DNA of 64,000 nucleotides, from the NCBI GenBank assembly GCA_949361645.1, contig OX442435.1:4822220-4886219 (forward strand), read 5' to 3'. Each line of letters opens with the position of its first letter. Within the stretch, counting starts at the first letter, position 1. Origin of the DNA: Spongilla lacustris. Its lineage: Eukaryota > Porifera > Demospongiae > Spongillida > Spongillidae. Shown piece after piece: positions 15,101 to 23,850 of this stretch. The position numbers were made by a program, and so were the translations under genes. The notes under the pieces were generated by a model that saw nothing but the letters and a program-made list of their open reading frames with translations, searched no databases and was not told the origin of the DNA.

Positions 15101-18100
15101 GGGGGAGGGGAAGGAGGGGGAGGGAAGGAGGGGGAGGGAAGGAGGGGGAGGGAAAGAGGGAAGGAGGGGGAGGGAAGGAGGGGGAGGGAAGGAGGGGGAG
15201 GGAAGGAGGGGGAGGAAAGGAGGGGGAGGGAAGGAGGGGGAGGGAAGGAGGGGGAGGGAAGGAGGGGGAGGGAAGGTTGGGGAGGGAAGGAGGGGGAGGG
15301 AAAGAGGGATGAGGGATATATATGATACCACTATAGAGATTATTTTGTATAGCAAAACAACTGAACGTTTATATTTAGTCCCATATTAACTGTAACGTTT
15401 CAGGCACCCAATTTCACTTACCCCCCCCCCCCCCCCCCCCCCCCCTTCCCAAACATATGACCCATGCATACTGCTATGCTACCTAAACATTACATACTGT
15501 CCCAATCATGTCCCAGAGTCTATTGTTTGAGTCAGGTGATAGACATTTTTAGTTACACAAAAGTCACTAACCCCCCCCCCCCCCCCCCCCCTCCATATGT
15601 ACTGCTATGCTACCTAAACATTACATACTGTCCCAATCATGTCCTAGAGTAGGGGAAACACTTCACTGTCTATTGTTTGAGTTAGATGATAGAAATGTTC
15701 AGTTACAAAGACCACACCCACAGGACTCTTTTTGCTGCTAGGTTGATTAACCCTTCGAACTCTTACAAAGACCACACCCACAGGGCTATTTTTGCCGTTA
15801 AGTTGATTAACCCTTCACACTCTTAATACAAAGAGCACACACACACACACAGATGGAGTGTGAGGGAGAGGGAGAAAGAGGAGGAGGGAGGAGGGAGGGA
15901 GGGAGGGAGGAGGAAAGGAGGGGGAGGGTGGGAGGGAGGGAGGGAGGGAGAGAGGGAGGAGGGAAGGAGGGAGAGAGGTAGGAGGGAAGGAGGGGTAGGG
16001 AGGGGGAGGGAAGGAGGGGGAGGGAAGGAGGGAAGGAGGGGGAGGGAAGGAGGGGGAGGGAAAGAGGGAAGGAGGGGGAGGGAAAGAGGGATGAGGGAAG
16101 GAGGGGGAGGGAGAGCGGGATGAGGGAGGGAGAGAGGGAGGAGGCTATGTACTTTAACCCTTGACACTCTTAACACACTCACTGGGCTGTTTCTCTCGGC
16201 TATGTCGTTTAACCCCCGACACTATTAACACACACACAGGCTGTTTCTCTCGGCTATGTCGTTTAACCCCCAACACTATTAACACACACACAGGCTGTTT
16301 CTCTCGGCTATGTCATTTAACCCCTGACACTCTTAACACAACCACTGGGCTGCTTCTCTTGGCTATGTACTTTAACCCCTGACACTCTTAACACACCCAC
16401 AAGGCTGTTTCTTTCGGCTATGTGCCTTAACCCCTGACACTCTTACAAAGACCACACCCACAGGACTCTTTTTGCCGCTAGGTTGATTAACCCTTCGAAC
16501 TCTTACAAAGACCACACCCACAGGGCTATTTTTGCCGTTAAGTTGATTAACCCTTCACACTCTTAATACAAAGAGCACACACACACACACAGATGGAGTG
16601 TGAGGGGGAGGGAGAGGAGGAGGGAAGGAGGGGGAGGGAGGGAGGGAGAGAGGGAGGAGGAAAGGAGGGGGAGGGAGGTAGGAGGGAGGGAGAGAGGTAG
16701 GAGGGAAGGAGGGGTAGGGAGGGGGAGGGAAGGAGGGGGAGGGAAGGAGGGGGAGGGAAAGAGGGAAGGAGGCTATGTACTTTAACCCTTGACACTCTTA
16801 ACACACTCACTGGGCTGTTTCTCTCGGCTATGTCGTTTAACCCCCGACACTATTAACACACACACAGGCTGTTTCTCTCGGCTATGTCATTTAACCCCTG
16901 ACACTCTTAACACAACCACTGGGCTGCTTCTCTCGGCTATGTACTTTAACCCCTGACACTCTTAAGACACCCACAAGGCTGCTTCTTTAGGCTATGTGCC
17001 TTAACCCCTGACACTCTTACAAAGACCACACCCACAGGACTCTTTTTGCCGCTAGGTTGATTAACCCTTCGAACTCTTACAAAGACCACACCCACAGGGC
17101 TATTTTTGCCGTTAAGTTGATTAACCCTTCACACTCTTAATACAAAGAGCACACACGCACAGGGCCCTTTTTATGGTTAAGTTGCTTAAAACCTTCTTGC
17201 AAAAGCTAGTTGGGCTTGCGCGACCTTCGCATTTTGGCGGAACGTGGTACCTGGAACGTTTCCGCTAAACGCGAAGGTCGGGCTATGCCTAACTAGAACA
17301 CCTACAAGACCATTTTTATACTCCGCAATTGCGCAATGTAAGCCACACCAACACGACAAATTGCATCCTTGCAAGCCAAGCAACACACATTCACTTCACA
17401 ACTTACGGAAGGTTCTAAATGTTTAGTAGCGATCTAGCTCGAGGGAGGGATCATAATTTTGAACCTGCGTCGCGTGAGCTATAAGAGTCTGGGAACGAGT
17501 AACGCAGTCAATTAATTTTGCGCATGCGTATGTTGTATTTAGGTTTTTGAGCTACAAAACGAGAATTTTAGCACCCAAAAATACAGGACTAGTCTTTTTA
17601 TAAGCTACCTACTATGCGGCGTTCATAAAATAACGTGTTGTTGTAAATAAAGTTAATTAATTTTAATTAATAATTAGCCATTTTGAAAGTATGATAAATC
17701 ATAGAAAAATCAGAAAAATATATTGGTGAAGTCAGAATTTTAATATCACCATCCTATAGTAACTTATTATTCATGTCCTCAATTGCTGGCCATGCTTACA
17801 GCATAAATCAGAATCTAACACTTTAAAAAACTAAATCTTCAAAATAAAATGCAAAACCACACCATGTGGTGTCATGCACAGCAGCAAAGAAAATGAGGAG
17901 CCATAGAGGTGTTATCAGTCCATTTGAAAAAAATCCATACAATGTGGCGAAATATTAAGAATGCATGCAAAATCAGAAAAAAGTACTAAATTGAATATTT
18001 AAGACACTTACAGAGGGAAATATTAATTTGATCCGTAATTGAAGGTACCTATATGTATGTATGTGCACTACCATAGGCAACAGTATTTCAGATATAGACG

Positions 18101-19521
18101 AAAATTTGATTCATCGTCAACAGCATAACAGATGATGCATTTATGTATAGTTGGGCATGCTACTATTAGATCAATAGGATTTCGTATATTGATTCTATAT
18201 AGTATGAACTGTGCCAGTGTATCAAGCTATCATTAATAGCAATTGTTCTGTAATTCTAAGCTAGACCACACATGCACAATTTGAACACATCCAATAAATT
18301 AGACAAATATTCAGCAAAACTAATCACATGTCCAATGTACTGTATGATGTCAATGGTTCAAAATGCAATCTTCAAACTATAACTTTTCTGCCAACTTTAT
18401 AAGGAAAAACCTTCATCTAGGATGCAAGCTTGGAGATTAAGGGCTAACAATGCCTTAGCAATAGGAAATAAAACATGGATCAAATCAATGTTTTAAAGAT
18501 ATGTATGCACATCAAGATTAATTCCTGTGGTATTACATATGCAAACACTAGCTAACCATCTGATTGAGGAAGCAGCAGGAAAACACACATGTGGGTTGCA
18601 GTGTGATGTGTTGATAACAGTTCCTTATTGAATCATTCATGTACATGTACTAGAAAAGACAAATTTATATCATCTCCTTAGTTCTCAAATCTGCTCAATT
18701 CTGTTTGCTACAAAAAGCAAATATAGACCACGTATAATTAAATCAATGCACATGTGTTTTTTGCACTATGTGCATATTATTGTTAGCCTGTTAACAAGGT
18801 GTGTTTAAATGTGTTCAGGGTGGCAAAGAGGAAAAAGGATATTGACAACGTGGATCTTAATACAGTGGTAAGAAAGCATCTTTTGTTGCTAATATATAAT
18901 GCTATAATCATTTAGATTAAGGAACATTCTGCTTTTGCTGAAGAACTTAAAAGTTCTATATCTGTTGCTACAGAACTTGATCATCTTGAGTGGGAGAAAC
19001 CTACATCCAACGATGTTATGAAATCCCTACCTCCAAGTTTATCTTCATTTTCTGACAGCAATGGCACTAGCTCTGGTCATTATTTATTTAGTGCACCAAG
19101 TGGGCCAAGTCACTGCAAAGTACATTGTGGATACATAGAAATGCAAGCAAATAACACTCATTGTAGTTTAGAAAATGACATACCTTGTACTGAACAAGCT
19201 TGGCAGCACAATGTTGACAATATTCTACTCCAGAATGATACAAGTGAATTAAATGCAACTATTTGTAGTACTAAATGCAGAGAAGCTGGCAATCTTGAGT
19301 ATAATCAAATGAATCAAGGCAAAATGGCTGAAAAACTGAAATGTCAAAATGCAGTTGTCATTGAAAAACCCCAGGCTCCATATATATCATATGCTGTTGA
19401 GTATCCATTGTTTCCTGTTGAGGGGCACATTGATAAGTGTTATGGAGCAAGCAATGATGTCTGTTTGGATAGGACTAGCTCTGTATGTGTGAATGTCTCT
19501 GAAGATTATGTTGACAGCTAA
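49..19521 (+). CDS. Ig-like single-pass receptor gene, split, 5' end outside window
   Basis: A multi-exon gene inferred from splice sites and phase. Exons: 49-202, 278-556, 607-648, 913-954, 1293-1325, 2607-2660, 2935-2967, 4174-4227, 4283-4370, 18819-18867 and 18916-19521. All boundaries are AG/GT and every internal join keeps the frame; stalk exons are all phase 1-1. The predicted product has Ig-like extracellular modules, a Ser/Thr-rich stalk, one hydrophobic membrane segment, a basic KRKK stop-transfer and a tail with several tyrosine motifs. That architecture fits a cell-surface adhesion or signalling receptor; it has no kinase domain. Exon use among the duplicated stalk exons may vary (alternative splicing is an inference). 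The signal peptide and first exons lie left of the window. I do not recognise a named orthologue. Confidence 0.72.
278..556 (+). CDS. Receptor exon: Ig-like domain
   Basis: Acceptor atttcag at 271-277, donor AAAG|GTAATT at 557. The 279 nt (93 codons) are phase 1-1. The translation shows the Ig signature: a Cys in CFICYLP, a Trp about 14 residues later in DTWIYKG, a leucine-rich strand (LEGSLLLEN) and a second Cys in ILTCID. Asn-x-Ser/Thr sites are frequent. Family assignment rests on this C-W-L-C spacing alone, so a divergent Ig-like fold is likely but no named subfamily can be given. Confidence 0.65.
607..648 (+). CDS. Receptor stalk mini-exon 1 (42 nt)
   Basis: Flanked by ttttagless but clear AG (605-606) and CAG|GTATGT (649). 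Phase 1-1. Encodes a Ser-rich 14-residue unit reading D-S-V-Q-M-S-S-S-S-T-G-I-I-S. It is the first of a family of near-copies at 913, 1293 and 2935. Confidence 0.55.
913..954 (+). CDS. Receptor stalk mini-exon 2 (42 nt)
   Basis: Acceptor cccttttag (904-912), donor CAA|GTAAAA at 955. Same length and phase as mini-exon 1; encodes a Ser/Thr unit ending S-T-S-T-A-I-I-S. The donor is weaker than in the first copy. Confidence 0.5.
1293..1325 (+). CDS. Receptor stalk mini-exon 3 (33 nt)
   Basis: Acceptor ataatttag (1284-1292), donor GCAG|GTCAGT at 1326. Phase 1-1, 11 codons, D-S-V-S-T-S-T-R-I-M-A. A partial direct copy of this exon and its upstream intron recurs at 2285-2345 with a broken acceptor. 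Confidence 0.48.
1487..2282. mobile_element. Palindromic MITE (foldback), 796 bp
   Basis: The ends are inverted copies: the left begins GGGACAGTTTCCGCGAAATG and the right ends ...CGCGGACACTGTCCC. Homology between arms extends inward through 'tatcagtcgacttcctattt', 'caacgttcgatacctc' and 'cctatacctatcgatttgtt' and their inverted partners, so the element can fold almost end to end around about 1880. No coding capacity. The flanks are AT-rich (ATAT on both sides), so the target duplication is ambiguous. It separates two direct copies of mini-exon 3. Confidence 0.75.
2285..2345 (+). pseudogene. Dead copy of stalk mini-exon 3
   Basis: This stretch repeats the intron-exon block at 1262-1325, but the acceptor AG is changed (ttcg in place of ttag), two extra bases sit inside the exon, and the donor GCAG|GT has become GCATAG. 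It can no longer be spliced in frame. Confidence 0.5.
2607..2660 (+). CDS. Receptor stalk exon, 54 nt, copy A
   Basis: Acceptor ttctag (2601-2606) and donor CAAG|GTTGGT at 2661; 18 codons, phase 1-1, starting D-E-M-M-T-T-F. A close second copy, including flanking intron, lies at 4174-4227. The duplication also covers upstream intron sequence (about 2560-2720 against 4125-4265), so it arose as a genomic segment. The two may be alternatives in the transcript. Confidence 0.45.
2935..2967 (+). CDS. Receptor stalk mini-exon 4 (33 nt)
   Basis: Acceptor attatttag ending 2934, donor GCAG|GTCAGT at 2968. Phase 1-1; reads D-L-A-N-N-S-T-R-I-I-A. Same splice context as mini-exon 3. Confidence 0.45.
4174..4227 (+). 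CDS. Receptor stalk exon, 54 nt, copy B
   Basis: Acceptor ttgttctag ending 4173, donor CAAG|GTTGGT at 4228. Phase 1-1. Joined to the membrane exon by a 55-bp intron. It differs from copy A at a few codons (F-D-P-L-T-K instead of F-G-A-L-N-T). Confidence 0.5.
4283..4370 (+). CDS. Receptor transmembrane exon
   Basis: Acceptor gattaacag ending 4282, donor TATG|GTAATT at 4371; 88 nt, phase 1 in and phase 2 out. The translation gives about 27 hydrophobic residues (TIIIGTTSSVAF... to ...VVLLAIIW), a single membrane-spanning helix. The split Trp codon is completed exactly by the G at 18819. The following residues VAKRKKD form a classical positive-inside stop-transfer, which supports joining across the 14.4-kb intron. 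Confidence 0.68.
4972..6144. mobile_element. Non-autonomous hAT-like element, 5-bp TSD
   Basis: The ends are inverted: CAGCGGCGGATCCAGGG at the left and ...CCTGGATCCGCCGCTG at the right. They are flanked by a perfect 5-bp duplication GATAG (4967-4971 and 6145-6149). The GC-rich left end (about 4985-5200) matches, in inverse orientation, the 3' subterminal region of the autonomous hAT at 52592-52792 (shared blocks such as ggggcggagcc and gctcccccat). Inside, a ~260-bp unit starting agctcccccatcgggg is repeated in tandem (about 5130, 5393 and a partial copy near 5590). No transposase remains. Long G and C runs lie at 6070-6130. Confidence 0.82.
8250..9786. repeat. 18-bp C-rich minisatellite
   Basis: About 1.5 kb of a unit close to CACCCCTCCCTACCATCA, with variants (ACTATCA, ACCACCA, CCCACCTACC). 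Because the unit is 18 bp and lacks stops, one + frame is open for over 500 codons and several minus frames are open too. The predicted peptides are pure PSL/HPTIT or GREGCD repeats, so these are not genes. Higher-order blocks are visible: a stretch near 9150-9400 recurs near 9500-9760. Confidence 0.92.
9830..11350. repeat. ~155-bp satellite with embedded poly-C tracts
   Basis: About ten tandem copies of a unit made of a poly-C run, 'aaacatatgacccatgcat', 'acctaaacattacatactgt', 'cccagagtaggggaaacact', 'tcactgtctattgtttgagt' and 'acatttttagttactcaaaa'. Poly-C length (about 9-20) and the middle segment vary between copies. Two more copies reappear at 15419-15715, beyond the purine blocks, showing that the array was split or re-seeded. 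Confidence 0.9.
12008..13540. repeat. Tandem duplication, two ~0.8-kb copies
   Basis: Copy 1 starts near 12008 and copy 2 near 12816 (both with 'ggaggacacacatgtat' and 'ggcatggtac'). Shared blocks follow in the same order: a G-rich 'ggtgtgtgtg...gggagacagtgtgtgcagg' stretch (about 12200-12300 and 13025-13130), 'gaatatgatattaaca', 'aatcccaggctacattata' and a GT-rich stretch. The copies differ by substitutions and by poly-G length (12207-12223 in copy 1). Short minus-strand open frames here are chance products. Confidence 0.8.
13795..13983. repeat. TTAACCCC-type ~55-bp repeat, first block
   Basis: Three to four units containing TTAACCCCTGACACT, TTAACACACCCAC and GGGCTGTTTCTCTCGGCTAT. The same unit family returns at 16145-16440 and 16772-17010. 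Confidence 0.8.
13984..15316 (+). repeat. Homopurine GGGAGG(A)/GGAAGG blocks
   Basis: Three nearly pure purine blocks on the + strand, at about 13984-14297, 14398-14697 and 14795-15316. They are separated by copies of a ~100-bp spacer with 'aagatccaaacaat', 'taagcatatccacaatatgt' and a CA run. Units are GGGAGGGA, GGGAAGGA and GGGGGAGGGAAGGA. The complementary strand reads as long P/S/L open frames, which are artefacts. Further purine blocks lie at 15855-16144 and 16598-16772. Confidence 0.92.
15419..15715. repeat. Detached copies of the poly-C satellite
   Basis: Two units of the 9.8-11.3 kb satellite, each opening with a poly-C run (about 15420-15445 and 15571-15591), then 'actgctatgctacctaaaca' and 'atagacatttttagtta'. 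Confidence 0.85.
15716..17150. repeat. Composite higher-order repeat
   Basis: Two full super-units and one partial. Each runs: 'acaaagaccacacccacagg' pair, CA run, homopurine block, then TTAACCCC ~55-bp units. They start at about 15705, 16444 and 17017. The super-units differ in length (about 740 and 573 bp), mainly through the purine block and the number of TTAACCCC units. Confidence 0.8.
17207..17295. mobile_element. Small palindromic MITE, TAGTTGGGC family
   Basis: Inverted arms of about 40 bp: left ctagttgggcttgcgcgacc, right ending ...gaaggtcgggctatgcctaactag (read inverted). It belongs to the same family as the 73-bp element at 44421. I cannot find a clean target duplication. Confidence 0.65.
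18819..18867 (+). CDS. Receptor juxtamembrane exon
   Basis: Acceptor gtgttcag ending 18818, donor GTG|GTAAGA at 18868; 49 nt, phase 2 in and 0 out. Encodes V-A-K-R-K-K-D-I-D-N-V-D-L-N-T-V, a basic cluster then an acidic stretch, as expected just inside the membrane. Confidence 0.62.
18916..19521 (+). CDS. Receptor cytoplasmic tail exon with tyrosine motifs
   Basis: Final exon after acceptor catttag (ending 18915), phase 0, 201 codons, stop TAA at 19519. Tyrosine motifs by tail residue: Y73 in GYIEM (YxxM, consensus for PI3-kinase SH2), Y129 in EYNQM (YxxM and also YxN, a Grb2-type SH2 site), Y156/Y159/Y163 in APYISYAVEYPLF (the last is a YxxPhi endocytic-type signal), and Y198 in EDYVDS at the C-terminus. 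There is no kinase or phosphatase domain, so signalling would depend on phosphorylation by another kinase; that role is inferred from motifs only. No AATAAA is visible in the next ~250 bp. Confidence 0.68.
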   Translation: MKEHSAFAEELKSSISVATELDHLEWEKPTSNDVMKSLPPSLSSFSDSNGTSSGHYLFSAPSGPSHCKVHCGYIEMQANNTHCSLENDIPCTEQAWQHNVDNILLQNDTSELNATICSTKCREAGNLEYNQMNQGKMAEKLKCQNAVVIEKPQAPYISYAVEYPLFPVEGHIDKCYGASNDVCLDRTSSVCVNVSEDYVDS

Positions 19522-20559
19522 ACACATAAGCATCATGGACAATGCGTAGAGTTATATTCAACTGTGCATAGTGCCAAGCGTACATTCTCTGCCTATAGAT
19601 TAATTATTGACATGTTGAATTGCATTGTACGTCACTATTTTATAAAAAAATTATGACCAAATGGTGCAGATATAGGACGGAAGTGTTATTAATCGTTACC
19701 CATCAGCATTAGCTCACCAGTAGTCCACACACATGGCCGGTCTTCAACCCAGGTGACAGTTTCAATAAGAGAGAGGCACACACACCCAGCCAAACTCAGC
19801 ACATTAAATGTAACTAAGTTACTACTTTAGGTTAGCAAAAATAGCGCTAATTCAGGGTGCATGATCATGCAATCACATGTTTGGGAGGCTGAATGTCATC
19901 CTGGTAGCATGGGCTATAAGGTGAGGAAGCAGAGGGTGGGGATATGATCATGAAAGGGTTTTACCTGTTCTTTGTCTATTACGTTGCCATGTGCCATGTG
20001 CACTGTCAACACTGGCACAATGTGCAATATGCAGTCATGTGATTTGTAGGAAAGGTGAGGAGGGAGATATATATTTTCCTCATTTCAATGTATCAGAAGT
20101 AACTATCCTCCTGCTAGCTGTGTGGGTGTAATACAAATTATGTGATTGTGTGGTTCCATGTTGGGATATGATTAGGGATGCATTTTCTTGGCATTTGATT
20201 ATTGCCTTCAAACGTTTTTTTCCCTGGTAGGTATGTGTTATACATGTATCTTGAATTTTTATACGGTTTTGGAGTATTTTTGACAGATGGCAAATGAGGC
20301 CATCTCTGAGGGCTGAAGTCTTGGATTGTTTCATAATTTGTACTCTATAAGTACATGTGTACCTAGCCTATGGCTATTCCATTGTTAGGTGTACATGTAT
20401 CTTGTGAATTACGTACAGGTAACCATGTGTTGAGGCAATGCCTGGGTGGTGCCTGCATCAATCTAATGAGAAATTTGTCTGAAACAGTCATACAAAGATG
20501 CCAATTGAGAGCACAAAATTCTGTTTAGTGGCTGACAAACGACTTCATTGAACAGTGTC
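19522..20559. other. Intergenic, no feature recognised
   Basis: Mixed-composition sequence after the receptor stop. Short open frames (for example minus 20080-20334) lack recognisable motifs. Confidence 0.5.
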
Positions 20560-20960
20560 CCGTAAAGAGTCACACTCTGCGCTGCTGTGAACCCTTGATG
20601 CCTACACCTCTCCTAGACTTCATGCTATTCATTATTTGCTGTCAGACAATGACTAATGGTTATTGGAGCAGTAAAAGTTGTGTTCTCTTAACTCAGCTTT
20701 CTGGTCAGTGACTGTCTCAAGTGACAATGGTCTGCAGTTTTCCTCAGCATCGTTTGACTAAAGTTTTCAGTATTCTCTACACTCAGCATTCCAGTGACTG
20801 TATCATGTGACAAGGGTCTGCAGTTTTCCTCCGCACAGTTTGACTAGATCTTCAGACCACACTTCCTCAGAGCAATGGCCTTGCTGAACCTACAGTACAA
20901 ACTGGTGCAGTTCAGCATAATAGATATCATGTCAATCTGGTACCAAGTCTAGTACATGTA
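20560..20960 (+). pseudogene. Fossil Ty3/gypsy integrase fragment
   Basis: Scattered frames carry integrase-core signatures: SSDNGLQFSSASFD near 20715-20758, a second copy SCDKGLQFSSAQFD near 20802-20847, and PQSNGLAEPTVQT near 20864-20905. These match the second catalytic Asp region and the SNGxAE motif of gypsy integrases. Stops and frame changes interrupt it, and the first block is duplicated in tandem (~85 bp apart). Only this part of an element remains. Confidence 0.58.
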
Positions 20961-22950
20961 CGTGTATATGTTAAGCAGGAAGGAGAACCACTACTATAGC
21001 AACAGGATGAGAGAGAATAGCTGTTTTGCATTAGCACAGACAAGGTTGAGGTTCAATCAGCCCTAGATCACATTGTGAACAAAGGATTTTGGCCAGCAGT
21101 GGCTTCTTTTCCCCAAGCTCCATAGGTTTCCATCACCATGGGGGAACACACCCATCCTAGATACCAGAATTTGGGGTCGTTGGCTTGGTGCTTCCCAGAC
21201 TTGTTTTTTTTCAATCATCATTTTATCCATACCAGTGATTGTCCATTGTTCGGCCTAGAATTTTCCAGCAATTTTTTTGCACACATTTACAATCATAGCA
21301 CTGTGCAGTAATATTTTGCATGCACAGAAACTCTGTAGCAATATAACATTATGTTGCAAAACATTGACTTCAAACACTAATTCGCAACCCAAGACCAATT
21401 GAATCAATTTCAATACACCACCCCGATGCTATGCGCTTGCCACACTTTCCCACATTGTTATGAAAGTGAAGAACATGTATGAGGTTATGCATGATGTGTT
21501 GTGTTCTGGTTGCTCTGGTAATATTCCAGATGGGATTTATAAAGCATTGCACCAAATGTACATGTCAACAGAAAGGGCATGAATTAGGCCTATGCTCTTA
21601 TGCAATTTTTTCCTTTTGAAGTTTTGTTTAAAGGCATGTGTACCTTCTGATCAACACCAAGTGCAATGCAGAATATTGGAAAGAAATGCACTATCCATTC
21701 ACAAAGTTGAAGTCTAAAGGCATGATTTGTGACATTCAACATTGCTGTAAATATGTACATGTAGGCCCCAAGTGCAGCAGGACAATTTTTTTTTTCAAGA
21801 CAGTATCTAAACACACAAAACCAATCCTATGTACTGATAGTCAGTCAAAGCTCAACGTTCAAATCACCAGGAAGGTTAATTAATTATTTCATTTTCTTAC
21901 TAGAGAAATCTTCACTAAATATTTAATGGCCCATAAATTTTTGTTGTACCATTGCCCGTTTAAATCTCCGGGTTCTTACAATATTGTTCCCTCTATAAGC
22001 GGCTAGTTTTGGCATGAGGTTCTGGTGAGCGTTGATAACTCCTTACAACTTCTGGTTGAATATATTTCCTCTTGCTTATAGTGACTGCGACCTTCTTTAA
22101 ATCACTGTGTGACTCACTGACATATGTTTTTAAGCACGTTCTATGCAGGTAGTCATTTGTTATATAAAAATAGTGTAGCTCTTGGTAATTTAGATATAGC
22201 ACTTTGCTATGGCTGGGCTACATATAAATGATCCTTTCACTAAACCTACCCACGTTTTGTGGTTAGTGATGCAATATTACACAGTCACTGCTGTTTGCGG
22301 CTGGACACAATTCAGATAATTGGCTAATACGGTATGCCTTTTGAATGGTGTAGAGCTCATTATAAATCGTACTTTTTGTGACCCACATTGCATGCTTTGT
22401 TCAAGTCATACCTTCGAGATAATTTGATCTTTCGTACCACCTACCATCGCACTAAAATTACTAGCGCGCACGACCTACAATATTACTCAAATAGCCATGC
22501 ATCGTTTTTATACGTCCATGTGATGAAGGCGGTAACTGAGAGGGGGTACTTTGATCGTGCGTAGCAAAGACAGTGACAATAGGATTTAGGTCAGCAATTA
22601 AGTTACAACATCAACAAGACAGATCAAGAAGCATATTTACAACAATCAGAACCAGCCACATTTTTATTTACCACTCTACGCGGCGTATGTATTTTATGAA
22701 TAATACGTGCGGTTCGAATGGAGCGTTATCACATAAACAAAGGTCAGGAGCGATGCAGGTTGAGTGGTCCCTTGCTTGTGGCACCTAGGGATAAGAAATC
22801 AAGGCGTTCATACCAGGCACAGAGATTTCAGCTAATTTACACTCAGTATTTAGTATTTGGCATTGTTACTCACAATGATGCTGCCAACACTGATACACCC
22901 ACTCAAATTTTGTTATCAATGCGACTGAACAAGTTATGAGGCTACATGGT
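20961..22950. other. No gene recognised
   Basis: About 2 kb with a few short open frames and no motif I recognise. Confidence 0.45.
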
Positions 22951-22954
22951 ACTG

Positions 22955-23850
22955 GTTGCTGAGATACGGGTATAGGTGGCTCATGTGGCTGTGATGAGGT
23001 TGGTACAAGTGACTGAGATGAGGCTGGTGCAGGTGGCTGAGATGTGAAGATGGTACAGGTGGCTGAGCTGGATAACGGGGGGGGGGGGGGGGGGGGTTGC
23101 AGCAATCACCAATTTGGTCTGAAATAGTACAGGAAGCTGTGTGGTTTCCAATATAGCCATGTCAGTAGAGGGCACCCTCCCCCTTTTTAAATATGGAGAG
23201 TCATAAGTGGACAGCACCCTCCCCCCTCCCCCCTCCCCACCGGTTGAATCGGCCTAAAGCGGACAGCAACCCCCCCCCCCCCCCCCCCCAAACACTGGTT
23301 GAATTGGCCTAAAGTGGACAACACCCCAGTTTTCATACATGTGACCCCCACCCCTTTTCTGAAATCCGGGATCTGCCCCTGGCATGGTAGCTGAGATGAG
23401 GCTGGTACTGGTGGCTGAGATGAGGCTAGTACTGGTGGCTGAGATGAGGCTAGTACAGGTGGCTGAGATGAGGCTGGTACTGGTGGCTGAGATGCACTGG
23501 CGGAGCCCGGATTTTATTGTAGGGGGGCCAAGTTAAGGCTGATTCAACCAATGGGGAGGGGGGGGGGGGGGGGTGTTGTGCGCTGTCGGCCGATTCAACC
23601 AGTGGGGGGGGGGGGGGGGGGGCTGTCATAGGTGTCTGAGATGAGGCTGGTACAGGTGGCTGAGATGAGGCTGGTACAGGTGGCTGAGATGAGGCTGGTA
23701 CAGCTAGCTGAGATGAGGCTGGTACAGGTGGCTGAGATGAGGCTGGTACAGCTAGCTGAGATGAGGCTGGTACAGGTGTCTGAGATGAGGCTGGTACAGC
23801 TAGCTGAGATGAGGCTGGTACTGGTGCTGAGATGAGGCTGTGGTACTGGG
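22955..23850. repeat. 24-bp minisatellite interrupted by poly-C/G MITE fragments
   Basis: The unit is close to GCTGAGATGAGGCTGGTACA plus GGTG, at about 22955-23045 and 23385-23850. It is broken by two GC-rich inserts. At about 23060-23385 an insert carries three copies of a 'ggttgaatcggcctaaag' motif and ends CCGGGATCTGCCCCTGG. At about 23503-23628 another insert opens with CACTGGCGGAGCC, a hAT-like terminus. Since 24 is divisible by 3, the repeat is open in frame (MRLVQVAE), but I see no gene context. Confidence 0.75.

Larger units (their letters stand above)
4371..18818 (+). other. 14.4-kb receptor intron packed with repeats
   Basis: GT at 4371 and AG at 18817-18818 bound a 14,448-bp intron, against 50-75 bp for several neighbouring introns. 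Listed separately inside it are a hAT MITE, an 18-bp minisatellite, a poly-C satellite, a duplicated 0.8-kb block, homopurine blocks, a composite repeat and a small MITE. Between them, 6145-8249 has only a poly-G run (6526-6550). I see nothing coding in 11351-12007 or 17300-18818. Confidence 0.6.

Noticed and set aside
13850..16182. Long minus-strand proline/serine/leucine open frames (up to 279 codons)
   Set aside because: Reverse complement of homopurine repeats; no start context, domain or unique sequence.
16145..17150. Interstitial telomere
   Set aside because: The repeats contain TTAACCCC but within ~55-bp units, not as tandem TTAGGG/CCCTAA.
23632..23835. Open frame with MRLVQVAE repeats that looks like a designed peptide repeat
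   Set aside because: The 24-bp minisatellite keeps frame by length alone and is interrupted by MITE fragments; no flanking exons.
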